64,000 bases of DNA from Bacillota bacterium (GTDB taxonomy: Bacteria; Bacillota; Clostridia; DSM-8532): NCBI GenBank assembly GCA_023415825.1, contig JAEZJF010000024.1, positions 124,001 to 188,000 of the forward strand. Direction: 5' to 3'. The notes beneath the pieces are model-generated. The model saw nothing but the letters and a program-made list of their open reading frames with translations. It made no database searches and had not been told where the DNA came from. Positions within the stretch are counted from its first letter, which is position 1. The number at the start of each line of letters is the position of its first letter. Made by a program: the position numbers and the translations under genes. This document shows, piece after piece, positions 44,456-53,912 of this stretch.

Positions 44456-45401
44456 TAAGAACTTCCTCCCAGTAACGGATAGTATCCATAATAGACTGTT
44501 CAAGACTAATCATATTTCGCCATCCCGTTAACTGCCTTAGCTTTGAACTGTCTGCCTCAATTACAGCGTTATCTGTTGGTCTGAACCTTTTTTTATCCAC
44601 CTCAATCGACATATTAATATTTAATTGTGTTTTTATAATATTAATTATATTTTGTATACTTACAGATTTACCACTAGAAATATTGTATGTTTCACCTGAC
44701 ATACCATTTTGCATTAATAAAGCATACGCCCGTACAACATCACGAACGTCAGTAAAGTCTCGTTTATTACCAGTGTTTCCAACTTTTAATATAGGTTCAA
44801 TCTTACCGTTTTTAATTTCTACAGCTTGCTTGCAAAAATCAGATACTACAAATTTCGGAGATTGTCCTGGTCCAATATGATTAAATGCTCTTGTCATGAC
44901 GATATCCATGTTATAAGCACTTACATAAACACTTCCCAGCATATTCTGGCAAACCTTTGTTATAGCATATATATTAGTAGGAGCCAATTTTGTATTCTCG
45001 GCTAATGGCATGTTATTTATATATGCATTGCCATATTCATCACCGGAACCTACTAATAACACTCTTGCATGTATCGATTCTGAAAGAAGAATTTCAAGCA
45101 AATTAATAGTTCCTTTTATATTAATATCTGCAGTAAGAGCCGGATTCCTCCAGGACAGTTCAACCGAACTCTGGGCAGCAAGATGATAAATGTGATCAGG
45201 TTCGGTATCACAAATAATATTTTTTAAACTATCAGCGCTCAATATATCAGCTATATTAATGTTTACTCCATATCTTTTTAGTGAATCTGCCTCTTCCTGA
45301 TACAAAGCAATCACGGATATATCATTTTCCCCATTATTCTTTAAGTATTCAATTAAGTGTTTCCCTACAAAGCCGGCTGCTCCGGTTATTAGGATCTTCA
45401 T
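44445..45401 (-). CDS. rmd: GDP-6-deoxy-D-mannose (GDP-4-keto-6-deoxymannose) reductase
   Basis: Extended short-chain dehydrogenase of 318 residues. NAD(P)-binding ITGAAGFVGKHLIEYL, the catalytic YAITK, RAFNHIGPGQSPKFVVSDF and KRDFTDVRDVVRAY match Rmd-type reductases. It should reduce GDP-4-keto-6-deoxymannose, from the Gmd at 55488-56495, to GDP-D-rhamnose. It stands 15 bases after a GT4 gene in the long operon. GDP-fucose-type or other epimerase activity is less likely. Confidence 0.82.
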   Translation of the reverse strand: MKILITGAAGFVGKHLIEYLKNNGENDISVIALYQEEADSLKRYGVNINIADILSADSLKNIICDTEPDHIYHLAAQSSVELSWRNPALTADINIKGTINLLEILLSESIHARVLLVGSGDEYGNAYINNMPLAENTKLAPTNIYAITKVCQNMLGSVYVSAYNMDIVMTRAFNHIGPGQSPKFVVSDFCKQAVEIKNGKIEPILKVGNTGNKRDFTDVRDVVRAYALLMQNGMSGETYNISSGKSVSIQNIINIIKTQLNINMSIEVDKKRFRPTDNAVIEADSSKLRQLTGWRNMISLEQSIMDTIRYWEEVLNEK

Positions 45402-45416
45402 TCGCTACTCTCCGAA

Positions 45417-46709
45417 CTATTTTTCTATTTTATTAAACATTAGTTGCATTTGCTCCGATATTGTGTCTACAATCTTCATACCTTTAGTAATACCTAATTG
45501 ATTCAAAGCAATTGATAGTTTATCCATAAATAAATCTATTGGTTTGCTAAATTGAATATGTTCAGCAAACAACATAAAATTTTGAGCATATTGTTCCTGA
45601 TTAAATTTTAAATCAATAAAATTCTTGGCATTGTGTCCTTTTTGCTTTAGCATATCGTGATTATTTGCAATTAAAGTTAATAGTTCAATTAATTCAACTG
45701 TTTCATTTTCTATACTAATTTTAAACACGCAATCTTTAGGTATCTCTGAGTAGAAGCCATTATCAGAAACTATTATTGGTTTACCTAAACTCATTTGCTC
45801 TACCAATGACCAAGATGCACCTTCAAGTGCAGGATTCCTTAAATTACATAGAACATCAGCATCTCTATAATAAGTTGAAAGTGTTTCATCATCTACATAA
45901 CCTATAAGTTCTATATTATCTTGAATGTTATATCTCTCTATAATAGTTTCTATTTGATTAATATATTCGTATTCTCCCAGTGACCCAACAATATAATATT
46001 TATATACATTTTTAAGTAAATTTGACTGCCCAATTGCTTTCACTACCTCTAATACCTTTTTATTTTTATTTATATTACCAACTGTTAGCATTCTTATCTT
46101 TGCAGTATCTTTATCAACTTTACAATCTTGGCTTTTTACTGATATATATTCTTGAGAAAAAGGAAAGTATATTCTAGTCAAAGGACCATTATATACTTTT
46201 TTTACTATGTTCTCATGAAAGTCAGAGTGAACGATAATTCCTCGACAAAATCTTGTTATATGCTCCATAAAACCATAATCTATACCGTCATTACTTAAGT
46301 ACCGAGAAGGGGCATTTTCTGCCGGATCATTATACAACGATTCATATAAATTCTTAAAATCATCAAACATATTTTTATAATTGCAATAGTAACCATAATA
46401 AAACCCAAGTAATGTAGCATCATGTATAATAATTGTACCCTTTTTTATTTGCAAAACTTCATAAATGCATTGGTGGTACGGTGTATTATCTCCCATATTA
46501 TATACTACCATGTCATATTCAGTAAGCTTATTAATCAGATTACCAATTTCAGCACAATAGATAGTTTTCAACTTGGTTTGCAACAGGTTTTCTTTTTCAA
46601 AAAGGAATATGTCCACAACCGCATATTTACTAAGTGCATCTGTAGCTAACTTACTATATTTTCCTATTGCGCTTTTTACACTGAATGGAGTAAACCATGC
46701 TATTTTCAT
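45417..46709 (-). CDS. Glycosyltransferase family 4
   Basis: A GT-B enzyme of about 430 residues. Start MKIAWFTPFSVKSAIGKYS, second domain IRMLTVGNINKNKKVLEVV and donor site NPALEGASWSLVEQMSLGKP. The C-terminal 45 residues (after FAEHIQFSKP) are an extra helical tail. ATG 46709 is preferred with GGTTGG upstream. It begins two bases after the preceding gene's stop. Many such enzymes transfer D-rhamnose, D-mannose or related sugars; the neighbouring rmd suggests a GDP-sugar donor. Inference only. Confidence 0.85.
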   Translation of the reverse strand: MKIAWFTPFSVKSAIGKYSKLATDALSKYAVVDIFLFEKENLLQTKLKTIYCAEIGNLINKLTEYDMVVYNMGDNTPYHQCIYEVLQIKKGTIIIHDATLLGFYYGYYCNYKNMFDDFKNLYESLYNDPAENAPSRYLSNDGIDYGFMEHITRFCRGIIVHSDFHENIVKKVYNGPLTRIYFPFSQEYISVKSQDCKVDKDTAKIRMLTVGNINKNKKVLEVVKAIGQSNLLKNVYKYYIVGSLGEYEYINQIETIIERYNIQDNIELIGYVDDETLSTYYRDADVLCNLRNPALEGASWSLVEQMSLGKPIIVSDNGFYSEIPKDCVFKISIENETVELIELLTLIANNHDMLKQKGHNAKNFIDLKFNQEQYAQNFMLFAEHIQFSKPIDLFMDKLSIALNQLGITKGMKIVDTISEQMQLMFNKIEK

Positions 46710-46711
46710 TA

Positions 46712-47749
46712 TTATACCAACCTTTTTATTACTGTATCCCAATTAATACCTAGCTTATCAAGTAATGCCGGAGCATTAACCGCAAGTTCCTGGGCCAATT
46801 TCTTGTCATAATAAAGTCTATCCATAGCCTTTGCAAGTTCCTTTGGATCAGGCTCAGTAATAATCCCTGTATAATCGTTTTTTACAACTATATCAGTTCC
46901 ACCAGAATCTGTAAAAGTAATAACTGTTTTTTGTGACTTATACGCTTCAAGCGTCACATACCCATAAGAATCTTCTTGGACTGGAATATAGACAGCAGCA
47001 AGACACCCTGCAAATAAATCAGCTTTTTCTTGCTCACTAATAAACCTATCCATATACTTAACTTTGCTTGAAAGGCCATACTTCTCAATCAATTCTTTTA
47101 GAAATTTCTCATCTCCATTTGTGTCGCCCTTTCCAGCAATAACTAGACTAACACCTGATTCTACATATCTCATTGCCTCTACTGCAATATGCTGACGTTT
47201 ACTATGGTTTACCCTGCTTGGGTAAAATATATAGTTTCCATATTCCTTAAAGTAAAATATATCAGCATTATTAAGTGGAGCGCACATATACTCAGAGTCA
47301 ATGTTATTATACTCTTTCAAACGTTTAGATACTACAGGACTAATTGTATAAATAGTTTTTGTTTGCGAGCCGAAGAGTTCGGTATCCGCTTGGATTATGC
47401 ACTCTCGAATTTTACGGCCTTCAATATCATTAGTAAAGAATTGATATTCGGTTCCCCATAAATCATAGCACTGTCTAAACTGATGAATCAGCCAGATTTG
47501 CTTATTATAATGCTCCGTAAAATAGGCCGGAAAACTCATTGCAATAATTTTATCACTATTTTCAATCTTTGTAAGTTTTGCAGCCATCATACTATCAATA
47601 ATATGATCTTGCGGACTCCAACTGAAAGGTAGTTTTATGACCTGTGCCTCATGTCCGTACTCGATTAATTTATTTTTAAAATTCTCTACAAGAAATTCAG
47701 CACCACCCTGTACAAATGGGACTTGATTTGTCAGAATTGCTATTTTCAT
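46712..47749 (-). CDS. Glycosyltransferase family 4 (tandem paralogue A)
   Basis: A 345-residue GT4 with VPFVQGGAEFLVENF at the N-terminus, YPSRVNHSKRQHIAVEAMRY before the donor domain, and VQEDSYGYVTLEAYKSQKT as donor-site loop. It overlaps the next upstream gene by four bases (ATGA). GGAGG precedes the ATG. It is clearly paralogous to 47746-48783: same length, same WLIHQFRQCYDLWGTEYQ-type segment. Confidence 0.88.
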   Translation of the reverse strand: MKIAILTNQVPFVQGGAEFLVENFKNKLIEYGHEAQVIKLPFSWSPQDHIIDSMMAAKLTKIENSDKIIAMSFPAYFTEHYNKQIWLIHQFRQCYDLWGTEYQFFTNDIEGRKIRECIIQADTELFGSQTKTIYTISPVVSKRLKEYNNIDSEYMCAPLNNADIFYFKEYGNYIFYPSRVNHSKRQHIAVEAMRYVESGVSLVIAGKGDTNGDEKFLKELIEKYGLSSKVKYMDRFISEQEKADLFAGCLAAVYIPVQEDSYGYVTLEAYKSQKTVITFTDSGGTDIVVKNDYTGIITEPDPKELAKAMDRLYYDKKLAQELAVNAPALLDKLGINWDTVIKRLV

Positions 47750-48783
47750 TGCGTAAACCTCCCAATCACATTATCCCAGTTAATATTAAGTTCACTTAAG
47801 CGTTTTAGGCCGTTCTTCCCTAACTTCTCAGCAAGTTTCTTATCTGTATATAATTTATCAAAGTGTTGAGCAAGCTCCTTAGCATCAGGCGGCACAATTA
47901 TACCATTATAACCATGAACTATTAGTTCTTCTGTCCCACCCGAATCAGTGCAGGTTATAATTCCTTTTTGTGAGTGATGTGATTCCAAAGAAGAATACCC
48001 ATATGAATCTTCATCAAAAGGAATATACAGACCGCATAAGCACCCAGCTAAATAGTCAGATTTTTCTTCTTCACTTATCCATCTATCATCGATAACAACT
48101 TTATTTTGAAGGTTATTCTTATTAATAAATGAAAACATCTCGTTCTTTAAGCTCTGTTGGTCAAATTTTCCTGATATAACCAGCTTAACATTCGTTTTTG
48201 TATACTTCATCGCTTCTATAGCAAGCATTTGACGCTTTGGGCGGCATATTCTGCTGGTGTAGTATATGTAATCACCATATTCCTTTAGGTAAAATTGTTC
48301 GGGCTTTAATAGAGGTGGATAAACAACATTAGAATGTATTCCATTAAAATCTAAAAGTCGCTTTGATATTATTTTTGAATTTGTAAATATCTTTTTTGCC
48401 TCATTAAAAGCTCTTTCGTCTGACCTCATGATATATTCCCTAAGTGAATAACCTTCAACCGTATTGGGAACAGGCTGGTATTCAGTTCCCCAAAGATCAT
48501 ACACCTCTCTATAATGATGTATAAACCAAAGGTATTTATCTGGGTGCTGCAAAAGATAGGAAGGCATCCTAATACATATTAATCTATCACAGGTATCTTC
48601 TAAATGATAAAGCCTTAATGCCATACACTGCTCAAGGTAGCGTGTATAATCGCTGGAGAAAGGAATCTTAACAACATCGACTGTATGTCCATATTCTCGT
48701 AGCTTTAATTCCAACCAATCGACTATTAATGTACCCCCGCCCTCAACAAATGGAACAATAGTACTTGCAATAACAATTTTCAT
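47746..48783 (-). CDS. Glycosyltransferase family 4 (tandem paralogue B)
   Basis: A 345-residue GT4 of the same layout as its downstream neighbour: VPFVEGGGTLIVDWL, YTSRICRPKRQMLAIEAMKY and DEDSYGYSSLESHHSQKG. The shared YDLWGTEYQ segment and equal length point to tandem duplication followed by divergence. The two may add successive or alternative sugars. It follows the NeuD/PerB-type acetyltransferase gene by 17 bases. Confidence 0.88.
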   Translation of the reverse strand: MKIVIASTIVPFVEGGGTLIVDWLELKLREYGHTVDVVKIPFSSDYTRYLEQCMALRLYHLEDTCDRLICIRMPSYLLQHPDKYLWFIHHYREVYDLWGTEYQPVPNTVEGYSLREYIMRSDERAFNEAKKIFTNSKIISKRLLDFNGIHSNVVYPPLLKPEQFYLKEYGDYIYYTSRICRPKRQMLAIEAMKYTKTNVKLVISGKFDQQSLKNEMFSFINKNNLQNKVVIDDRWISEEEKSDYLAGCLCGLYIPFDEDSYGYSSLESHHSQKGIITCTDSGGTEELIVHGYNGIIVPPDAKELAQHFDKLYTDKKLAEKLGKNGLKRLSELNINWDNVIGRFTQ

Positions 48784-48800
48784 TTTTTATACTCCCCGAA

Positions 48801-49448
48801 CTAAAGTATCTTAATTTTTCTTGCCGGAACACCATAAGCTAATATTCTTTCTTCTAAATCTTTTACAACAACAGCACCTGCTCCTATATATGACCATGTG
48901 CCTATTTTGATCTTGTCGATAACACTTGTGCCTGTACCGATATGGGTGCCTTCACCTACATGAACATTACCTGATAAAGAACACCCCGGAGCAATGTGAC
49001 AGCTCTTTGATATAACGCAGTCATGATCTATTGAACTATTCGTATTTATTATGCAGTTGTCTCCTATTGATGCACCAGCATTAATAACTGCACCGGGCAT
49101 AACGATAGCGCCTCTCCCAATAACTGCACGAGGCGAAATTATGGCATGACGACTAATAATTGAGATAGGTTGAAAACCTATTTCAATGGCCTTATCAAAA
49201 AGCTTGTTTCTTAGTTTATTATCTCCTAACGCAATATGTACTGAGGTTACTCCACTATCAAATATCTCTTGCATTTTATTATCTTCACCAACCACAGGTA
49301 TCCCATATATCTTCATGGAAGGATCATCCATATAGCCTTTATCAAGGCAGCCAATAATTTCATAGTCGTTGTTTTGTAGTAATATATCTATTACTACGTG
49401 ACAATGAGCACCAGCTCCAATTAATAGAAGTTTTGTTTTATCAGGCAT
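48801..49448 (-). CDS. Sugar N-acetyltransferase, NeuD/PerB/PglD family
   Basis: A 215-residue protein with an N-terminal Rossmann-like domain (LLIGAGAHCHVVIDILL) and a left-handed beta-helix of hexapeptide repeats. The probable catalytic His lies in SIDHDCVIS, and GTWSYIGAGAVVVKD closes the helix. It is a paralogue of the pglD-like protein at 22121-22738. PerB, which acetylates GDP-perosamine, belongs to this family. The perosamine-synthase-like gene at 54364-55470 makes that a plausible role. O-acetylation or another amino sugar cannot be excluded. Confidence 0.85.
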   Translation of the reverse strand: MPDKTKLLLIGAGAHCHVVIDILLQNNDYEIIGCLDKGYMDDPSMKIYGIPVVGEDNKMQEIFDSGVTSVHIALGDNKLRNKLFDKAIEIGFQPISIISRHAIISPRAVIGRGAIVMPGAVINAGASIGDNCIINTNSSIDHDCVISKSCHIAPGCSLSGNVHVGEGTHIGTGTSVIDKIKIGTWSYIGAGAVVVKDLEERILAYGVPARKIKIL

Positions 49449-49480
49449 TATATCCCCCTATTAAATCCCCAAAATTTAAA

Positions 49481-50437
49481 CTAAGCTGTAATTATGTTTA
49501 CTGCCTTTTCAAAATTCATCGGCGGCAGAACATCAGGTCCGGAATTTAATACTATATTGCATTTTTTAACTTCATCAATTAGGTCAGCAGTCCCTATTAT
49601 ATCAAGCTTATAAAGCCAATTATGATCTGGTAATATTTCGTGGTACTTCTCTTTTCTTATCGCCCCATCTAAAACAGCAATTACAGGGCGACCGCTTAAT
49701 CCCGCTTCATACGCTACAGAAGAGGATCCCGTTGATATAATAATGTTATAATCATTTATTATATCAAAAACAGTTTTACTTGGATCTATTAACTTTACTC
49801 CGTTATATTCCAACGCTTTTTTGTACCTCTCAAAACTGCCTGTTAACGGAAACTTGACACATACACCTTTATTGAATAAAGGTTTCCACATTTCATAATA
49901 TTGTTCAGGTGAAAAATTTTTAATATATGATAAATTAGAGGGAAAATGTACGATGCGTAGTTCCTCTTTATTTTTTACTGGGTCTGATGGTATTTGTTTT
50001 TTTATCCAACCAACATTGACAACTTGTGTGTGCTTTTTAATTAAGAAGTAATCATTGTTTTTATACGGTGCAAGCACCACATCAAATAAATCCAACCAAG
50101 ACCATTCTTCTTCGTGTAAAAAGGTAGTAAGGTCATGTGGGTAATAGATTGATCTTACCGGCTTGAGATAGTCGATAACCTCAAGAGGAGACAATACATC
50201 CATCTCTCTCTCTTTATTAAAATTATTTTTATCAAAAAATAAATGCCATGAAGTTATGAATACAACATCTTTTCCTTTAATGCTTTTTAATATTTCGTAG
50301 GTGTTACTGATATAAAGCAGATCCAGTTCTATCACATTAAAACTCCTTTCCCTCATATAATTTGCAAGAGGCGCCAATGAATATTCACATCCATATCCAT
50401 AAAATAAGTATAATCTATCATTATTAATTATCACCAT
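49481..50437 (-). CDS. Putative GT-B-fold glycosyltransferase, family not recognised
   Basis: A 318-residue cytoplasmic protein with no signal peptide or membrane helix. The C-terminal half has features of a GT-B donor domain: ELRIVHFPSNLSYIKNF, then STGSSSVAYEAGLSGRPVIA, where a small-residue loop and conserved Glu would bind a nucleotide. The N-terminal half (YLFYGYGCEYSLAPLANYM) is unfamiliar. ATG 50437 has AGGGGAG upstream and lies within the end of the DUF4214 gene (overlap 14 bases). Its neighbours suggest a transferase; CDP-glycerol-transferase-like folds are an alternative. Confidence 0.55.
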   Translation of the reverse strand: MVIINNDRLYLFYGYGCEYSLAPLANYMRERSFNVIELDLLYISNTYEILKSIKGKDVVFITSWHLFFDKNNFNKEREMDVLSPLEVIDYLKPVRSIYYPHDLTTFLHEEEWSWLDLFDVVLAPYKNNDYFLIKKHTQVVNVGWIKKQIPSDPVKNKEELRIVHFPSNLSYIKNFSPEQYYEMWKPLFNKGVCVKFPLTGSFERYKKALEYNGVKLIDPSKTVFDIINDYNIIISTGSSSVAYEAGLSGRPVIAVLDGAIRKEKYHEILPDHNWLYKLDIIGTADLIDEVKKCNIVLNSGPDVLPPMNFEKAVNIITA

Positions 50438-52610
50438 TATACGCTCCCCTACGTTTTGCAATGTATATGTTTAATCCACTGTAATTACATACATTATGTG
50501 GTTTAATATACTTGTAGGACATATTATATTCATAGAATCGAGATAAACCATTACTAACATATGAATCAAGTTTATGTGAACTAAACAAGCTTTCTACCTC
50601 AAAGAAGCCGTTTTGATGAAGGGTTCGTCTCACTATCTCATCACTTGGGATAGAGCACATACTGTTAGAGAGTTGTTTTTCATAGGCTTCAAAATCACTT
50701 ATAGTTGTTTGAATATTATTACTTGTTGTGTACGAAATACTAAAATTATTCACACTAAACTTTAAAAATCTGGAGTTTTCGACAGGTTGTATTGGTTTGC
50801 CAAAGTATTGTATAAAAATAGTATTTGTGCCGGGTGCTAATAATATGTTAAATATAACATCCGCATAACCTTTTTCCATATTGTACATATACCTTTCATT
50901 TTCGGTATATACACTTAGCTGTGCTTGCTTATCTAGCACAGCTGCTAAGAAGGTAATAGTGCAATTTTGGTGATATTCAGTGCTGTTATAAATTTGTATA
51001 GTCCCTCTTGGTATCGCTCCATGATACCATCTGAAATATTCACCTTCAGGCGATTGCTCTATATCGCTAAACCCATCACCCCAAATTACAGACAGATTCT
51101 CGTTACCAGTTGAATCAAATACTAATATGAGTTCATCTTTGACCTTTAAGGCTAATTCATGTAATTTGTCTTCCATTATGAGCATTGAAGAGACTACGGA
51201 GTTTAATACTATGACTTTATCCAACTTTTCAATTCCTTGATGTAAATACGCTGGGACGACATTCCTTTCTTTACTGCTATTCCGGCAGCAAAGTATAGAC
51301 TCAATAGTCGCAGGAACTAAGTAATGGATTTGTGACGATTTTACATTAATATCTTCGAAGACCTCGCGTGCATAATGCCCAACAACAGCGATACTCTCTG
51401 ATCGTTCAATTAACTTTTCAAAAAGCGAAATATTAGACTTTTTAAGCAATTCCATCTCATACTTAGAATTATACATATCTAAATAGGCCGCAGTTCCCTC
51501 ATTGTGTAAAATGTGATTTAACTTAGAAATCAAAAGCTTCGATTCATTATCAACTTGCTCTCCCACAAGTTTTATATCGGTATTTATTGTATCAACCAAA
51601 ATTTTATTATCTTTTGTATTTGTATCAATACTTTCATTTATGGATGCAAGCTTTATATTAATATTATTATTTGCTTTCTCATATATATCATTGATTTCTC
51701 CGATGCCTTCTTTTATACTTATATCAATTTCTTTAATACCTTCTTCTACAACCAAACCAAGTTTATGTAAGCTTCTCTCAAAATCAGTATTTATACTCGA
51801 TATTCTATTATCTAATTTTGATATCTGTGACCTTATTTTCTTCCCGGTTTCGTCTGTCCTTGAAACAAAATCACTCAAAAATTGATGGTTAAAGGCCTGT
51901 ATCTCATTTATTCTGTGCAAAGTAATATTATAGTTATTGCCTAAGCTAGTAACCAGATTCTCATAATTTAAGCTTTGAGATCTCAGTAATTGTTCTATTC
52001 GTTTAGGCATTAAAAACAAGCTAATTATATACCCTATACCTGGAATTCTCTTTAAAATATTTTTTATTCTGTATCTAAAATAAATATTTTTATACTTTTT
52101 AATATTCTCAATATCAAATCTGCCATGAAACTCCTTAGATTGACTCATTGAATAAATAACTGCCTCTTTTGGCATAGCAGAGCATATAGCGTTCTGCCAT
52201 GAATTAAAGCCCTCATTTTCAGGCATTCTGTCAAGCATAGATAAATAAAGCTGTGTGATAAAATCATTAACACTTAAGCTAAGTAAATGTTCCAATGATA
52301 CCTTATTCAATGGTTGCGCTGGCTTGTCAATTAATCTTGCTTTAAGCAACTTTTTTAATCTCGGTGTTTTATCCAACCAAGAAATCGCCTTTTTTTGAAA
52401 TGCTTCAATTCTATTTGGATCATTTTTCAAGGCAACATGATAAAATGTTCTAAGATAGCGATTATTACTATACTTGTATCCTTGGTTTTGGATAACTTGA
52501 ACAGTATGTTTTTCTTGCTCCTTTGAAGAATTTGCAATCACAAACATCAAATTATTTTTTATAAATTCTTTTTTAGGTCCATCAAAATCTAAACGCTCAA
52601 ATTTATCCAT
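50424..52610 (-). CDS. DUF4214 and coiled-coil protein of unknown function
   Basis: A 728-residue protein with no signal peptide. Residues about 110-165 match DUF4214 (NDFITQLYLSMLDRMPENEG). A short hydrophobic stretch follows near residue 190. Residues about 225-365 form a long coiled coil (LHKLGLVVEEGIKEIDISIK). The C-terminal 350 residues contain a Rossmann-like patch (SIAVVGHYAREVFEDI) and a beta-rich part I do not recognise. AAAGGA precedes a double ATG. As first gene of the 18-kb operon, it may be a scaffold or chain-length or methyl/glycosyl transferase-linked factor, analogous to coiled-coil proteins that measure glycan chains. That is speculation. Confidence 0.6.
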   Translation of the reverse strand: MDKFERLDFDGPKKEFIKNNLMFVIANSSKEQEKHTVQVIQNQGYKYSNNRYLRTFYHVALKNDPNRIEAFQKKAISWLDKTPRLKKLLKARLIDKPAQPLNKVSLEHLLSLSVNDFITQLYLSMLDRMPENEGFNSWQNAICSAMPKEAVIYSMSQSKEFHGRFDIENIKKYKNIYFRYRIKNILKRIPGIGYIISLFLMPKRIEQLLRSQSLNYENLVTSLGNNYNITLHRINEIQAFNHQFLSDFVSRTDETGKKIRSQISKLDNRISSINTDFERSLHKLGLVVEEGIKEIDISIKEGIGEINDIYEKANNNINIKLASINESIDTNTKDNKILVDTINTDIKLVGEQVDNESKLLISKLNHILHNEGTAAYLDMYNSKYEMELLKKSNISLFEKLIERSESIAVVGHYAREVFEDINVKSSQIHYLVPATIESILCCRNSSKERNVVPAYLHQGIEKLDKVIVLNSVVSSMLIMEDKLHELALKVKDELILVFDSTGNENLSVIWGDGFSDIEQSPEGEYFRWYHGAIPRGTIQIYNSTEYHQNCTITFLAAVLDKQAQLSVYTENERYMYNMEKGYADVIFNILLAPGTNTIFIQYFGKPIQPVENSRFLKFSVNNFSISYTTSNNIQTTISDFEAYEKQLSNSMCSIPSDEIVRRTLHQNGFFEVESLFSSHKLDSYVSNGLSRFYEYNMSYKYIKPHNVCNYSGLNIYIAKRRGAYNGDN

Positions 52611-52662
52611 CATGGAATCCTTTCATATTGACTGTTCCTTTTACCTAGCTCCATCCATTTAT

Positions 52663-52859
52663 CTACTTAATGAAGAAAAACTTTTCTAATATATTTAACA
52701 CCTCAGAGAATGGATTTGCAACTTTTGCTTCACACCACTGTTCCGACACAACGAAATTCAAGTATGCCAAACTGCTATCAAAGAACAGCTTTGCTATAAT
52801 CTCTGCTTTCTATGGTGATCTTATCAATGACGGAGATTGCTGATTTCACGGGTATAAGT
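52663..52859 (-). pseudogene. Possible decayed coding remnant upstream of the DUF4214 gene
   Basis: The 246-base gap between the asparagine-synthase-like stop and the DUF4214 gene contains two abutting open stretches on the minus strand. One runs from a GTG near 52848 for 23 codons (ends SRDYSKAVL). The other ends at 52663 after 48 codons and contains FFDSSLAYLNFVVSEQW. A single frameshift near 52786 would join them into a protein-like sequence of about 60 residues. No ribosome binding site is seen. I do not recognise the parent family. Confidence 0.3.
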
Positions 52860-53912
52860 CTATCCATCAATTCTGTCAGCGTAATTTAAAAACTGCTCAA
52901 GAATCCAGATGTAATATTTTTGGTCACCCGTCATATTGATATGGCAATTGGGCCAGAATTCCGGTCTTTTGGGTCCATCCCAGTTTTCAAACCACTCGTT
53001 CATCGGGCGGGGCATAGGTGTTTTTTTTGGTATTTTTAACTCGGGGTACAGTCGCTGAAATACTTCCCGCACAAGGTACTTGCTGTCACCACTTCGTATT
53101 CGTATATAGTCAAGCGGTTTGTGAATCGCATTGATGTACGCTCCGGAAAATTTTACACCCGCTGCCGCACAGGAATTGTGGTACGAGTGAATATCTTCCC
53201 AAAACAGGTGCTCGTCAAGGAAATTATGTAAATCAATATAGCCGTCTTTTGTCCACTTTTTAAAAGGCTCTGTGATAACTACAAATTCTTTCAGAACCTT
53301 ATACGGCAATACAAAAGAATAACGCTCAATAAAATCTCCTACAGCCCAGTCCCTCGAGAGCAGTTGATCAAACCCGCCAAAAATCAAGTCTGCACCCTGA
53401 CCAAATATCAGTGTGTCAAATCCATCGCACTTTGCCTGAAGTGCCGCCTTATAAATCTGCACGTCAATTGAGTGAAAAGGCGCATTAGTGTAGCGCATCA
53501 ACATCGGCGAAAGTTGATCGTAATCCTCCCAATATACCTCCACAACGCGATGTTCGAGGTCGTTTTGTTCGCAGTAATATTTAGCTGCCTCGGTTTCGTC
53601 CGTAACTTGTTTATTTGGAACAACACACCTGAATGTGTACGCAACCGAACCTTTTGGCATAAATGCGGCACAAATCGCACTATCAATGCCGCCGCTTAGC
53701 GCGAGCGCGGCTTTTCCATTAGCCGATTCACGCTCAATAAAGGCTTTGATATACGCATACAATTCATCAGATGAATTGATTGGAGTTCGGTTTGCTGCAA
53801 ATGAGTTATCAACTCTGAGCGGAAAGTCGAGCTTTTCAGAAAACTTCACATTTTGGTCATAGACCGAGCGAAATTGTAAAAAGCTACTCATTGCGTACAC
53901 TTTATTAACCAT
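52860..53912 (-). CDS. Asparagine-synthase-like PP-loop ATPase without glutaminase domain
   Basis: A 350-residue protein with the PP-loop AALALSGGIDSAICAAF near residue 70 and LIFGQGADLIFGG further on, as in the synthetase domain of AsnB. The N-terminal glutamine amidotransferase domain (Cys at position 2) is missing; only about 55 unrelated residues precede the ATPase part. It should activate a carboxylate as an acyl-adenylate and amidate it or join it to an amine, with ammonia from elsewhere. GGAGG precedes the ATG. It overlaps the cytidylyltransferase-like gene by 8 bases. GC content looks higher than in the neighbouring genes. Substrate unknown. Confidence 0.75.
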   Translation of the reverse strand: MVNKVYAMSSFLQFRSVYDQNVKFSEKLDFPLRVDNSFAANRTPINSSDELYAYIKAFIERESANGKAALALSGGIDSAICAAFMPKGSVAYTFRCVVPNKQVTDETEAAKYYCEQNDLEHRVVEVYWEDYDQLSPMLMRYTNAPFHSIDVQIYKAALQAKCDGFDTLIFGQGADLIFGGFDQLLSRDWAVGDFIERYSFVLPYKVLKEFVVITEPFKKWTKDGYIDLHNFLDEHLFWEDIHSYHNSCAAAGVKFSGAYINAIHKPLDYIRIRSGDSKYLVREVFQRLYPELKIPKKTPMPRPMNEWFENWDGPKRPEFWPNCHINMTGDQKYYIWILEQFLNYADRIDG

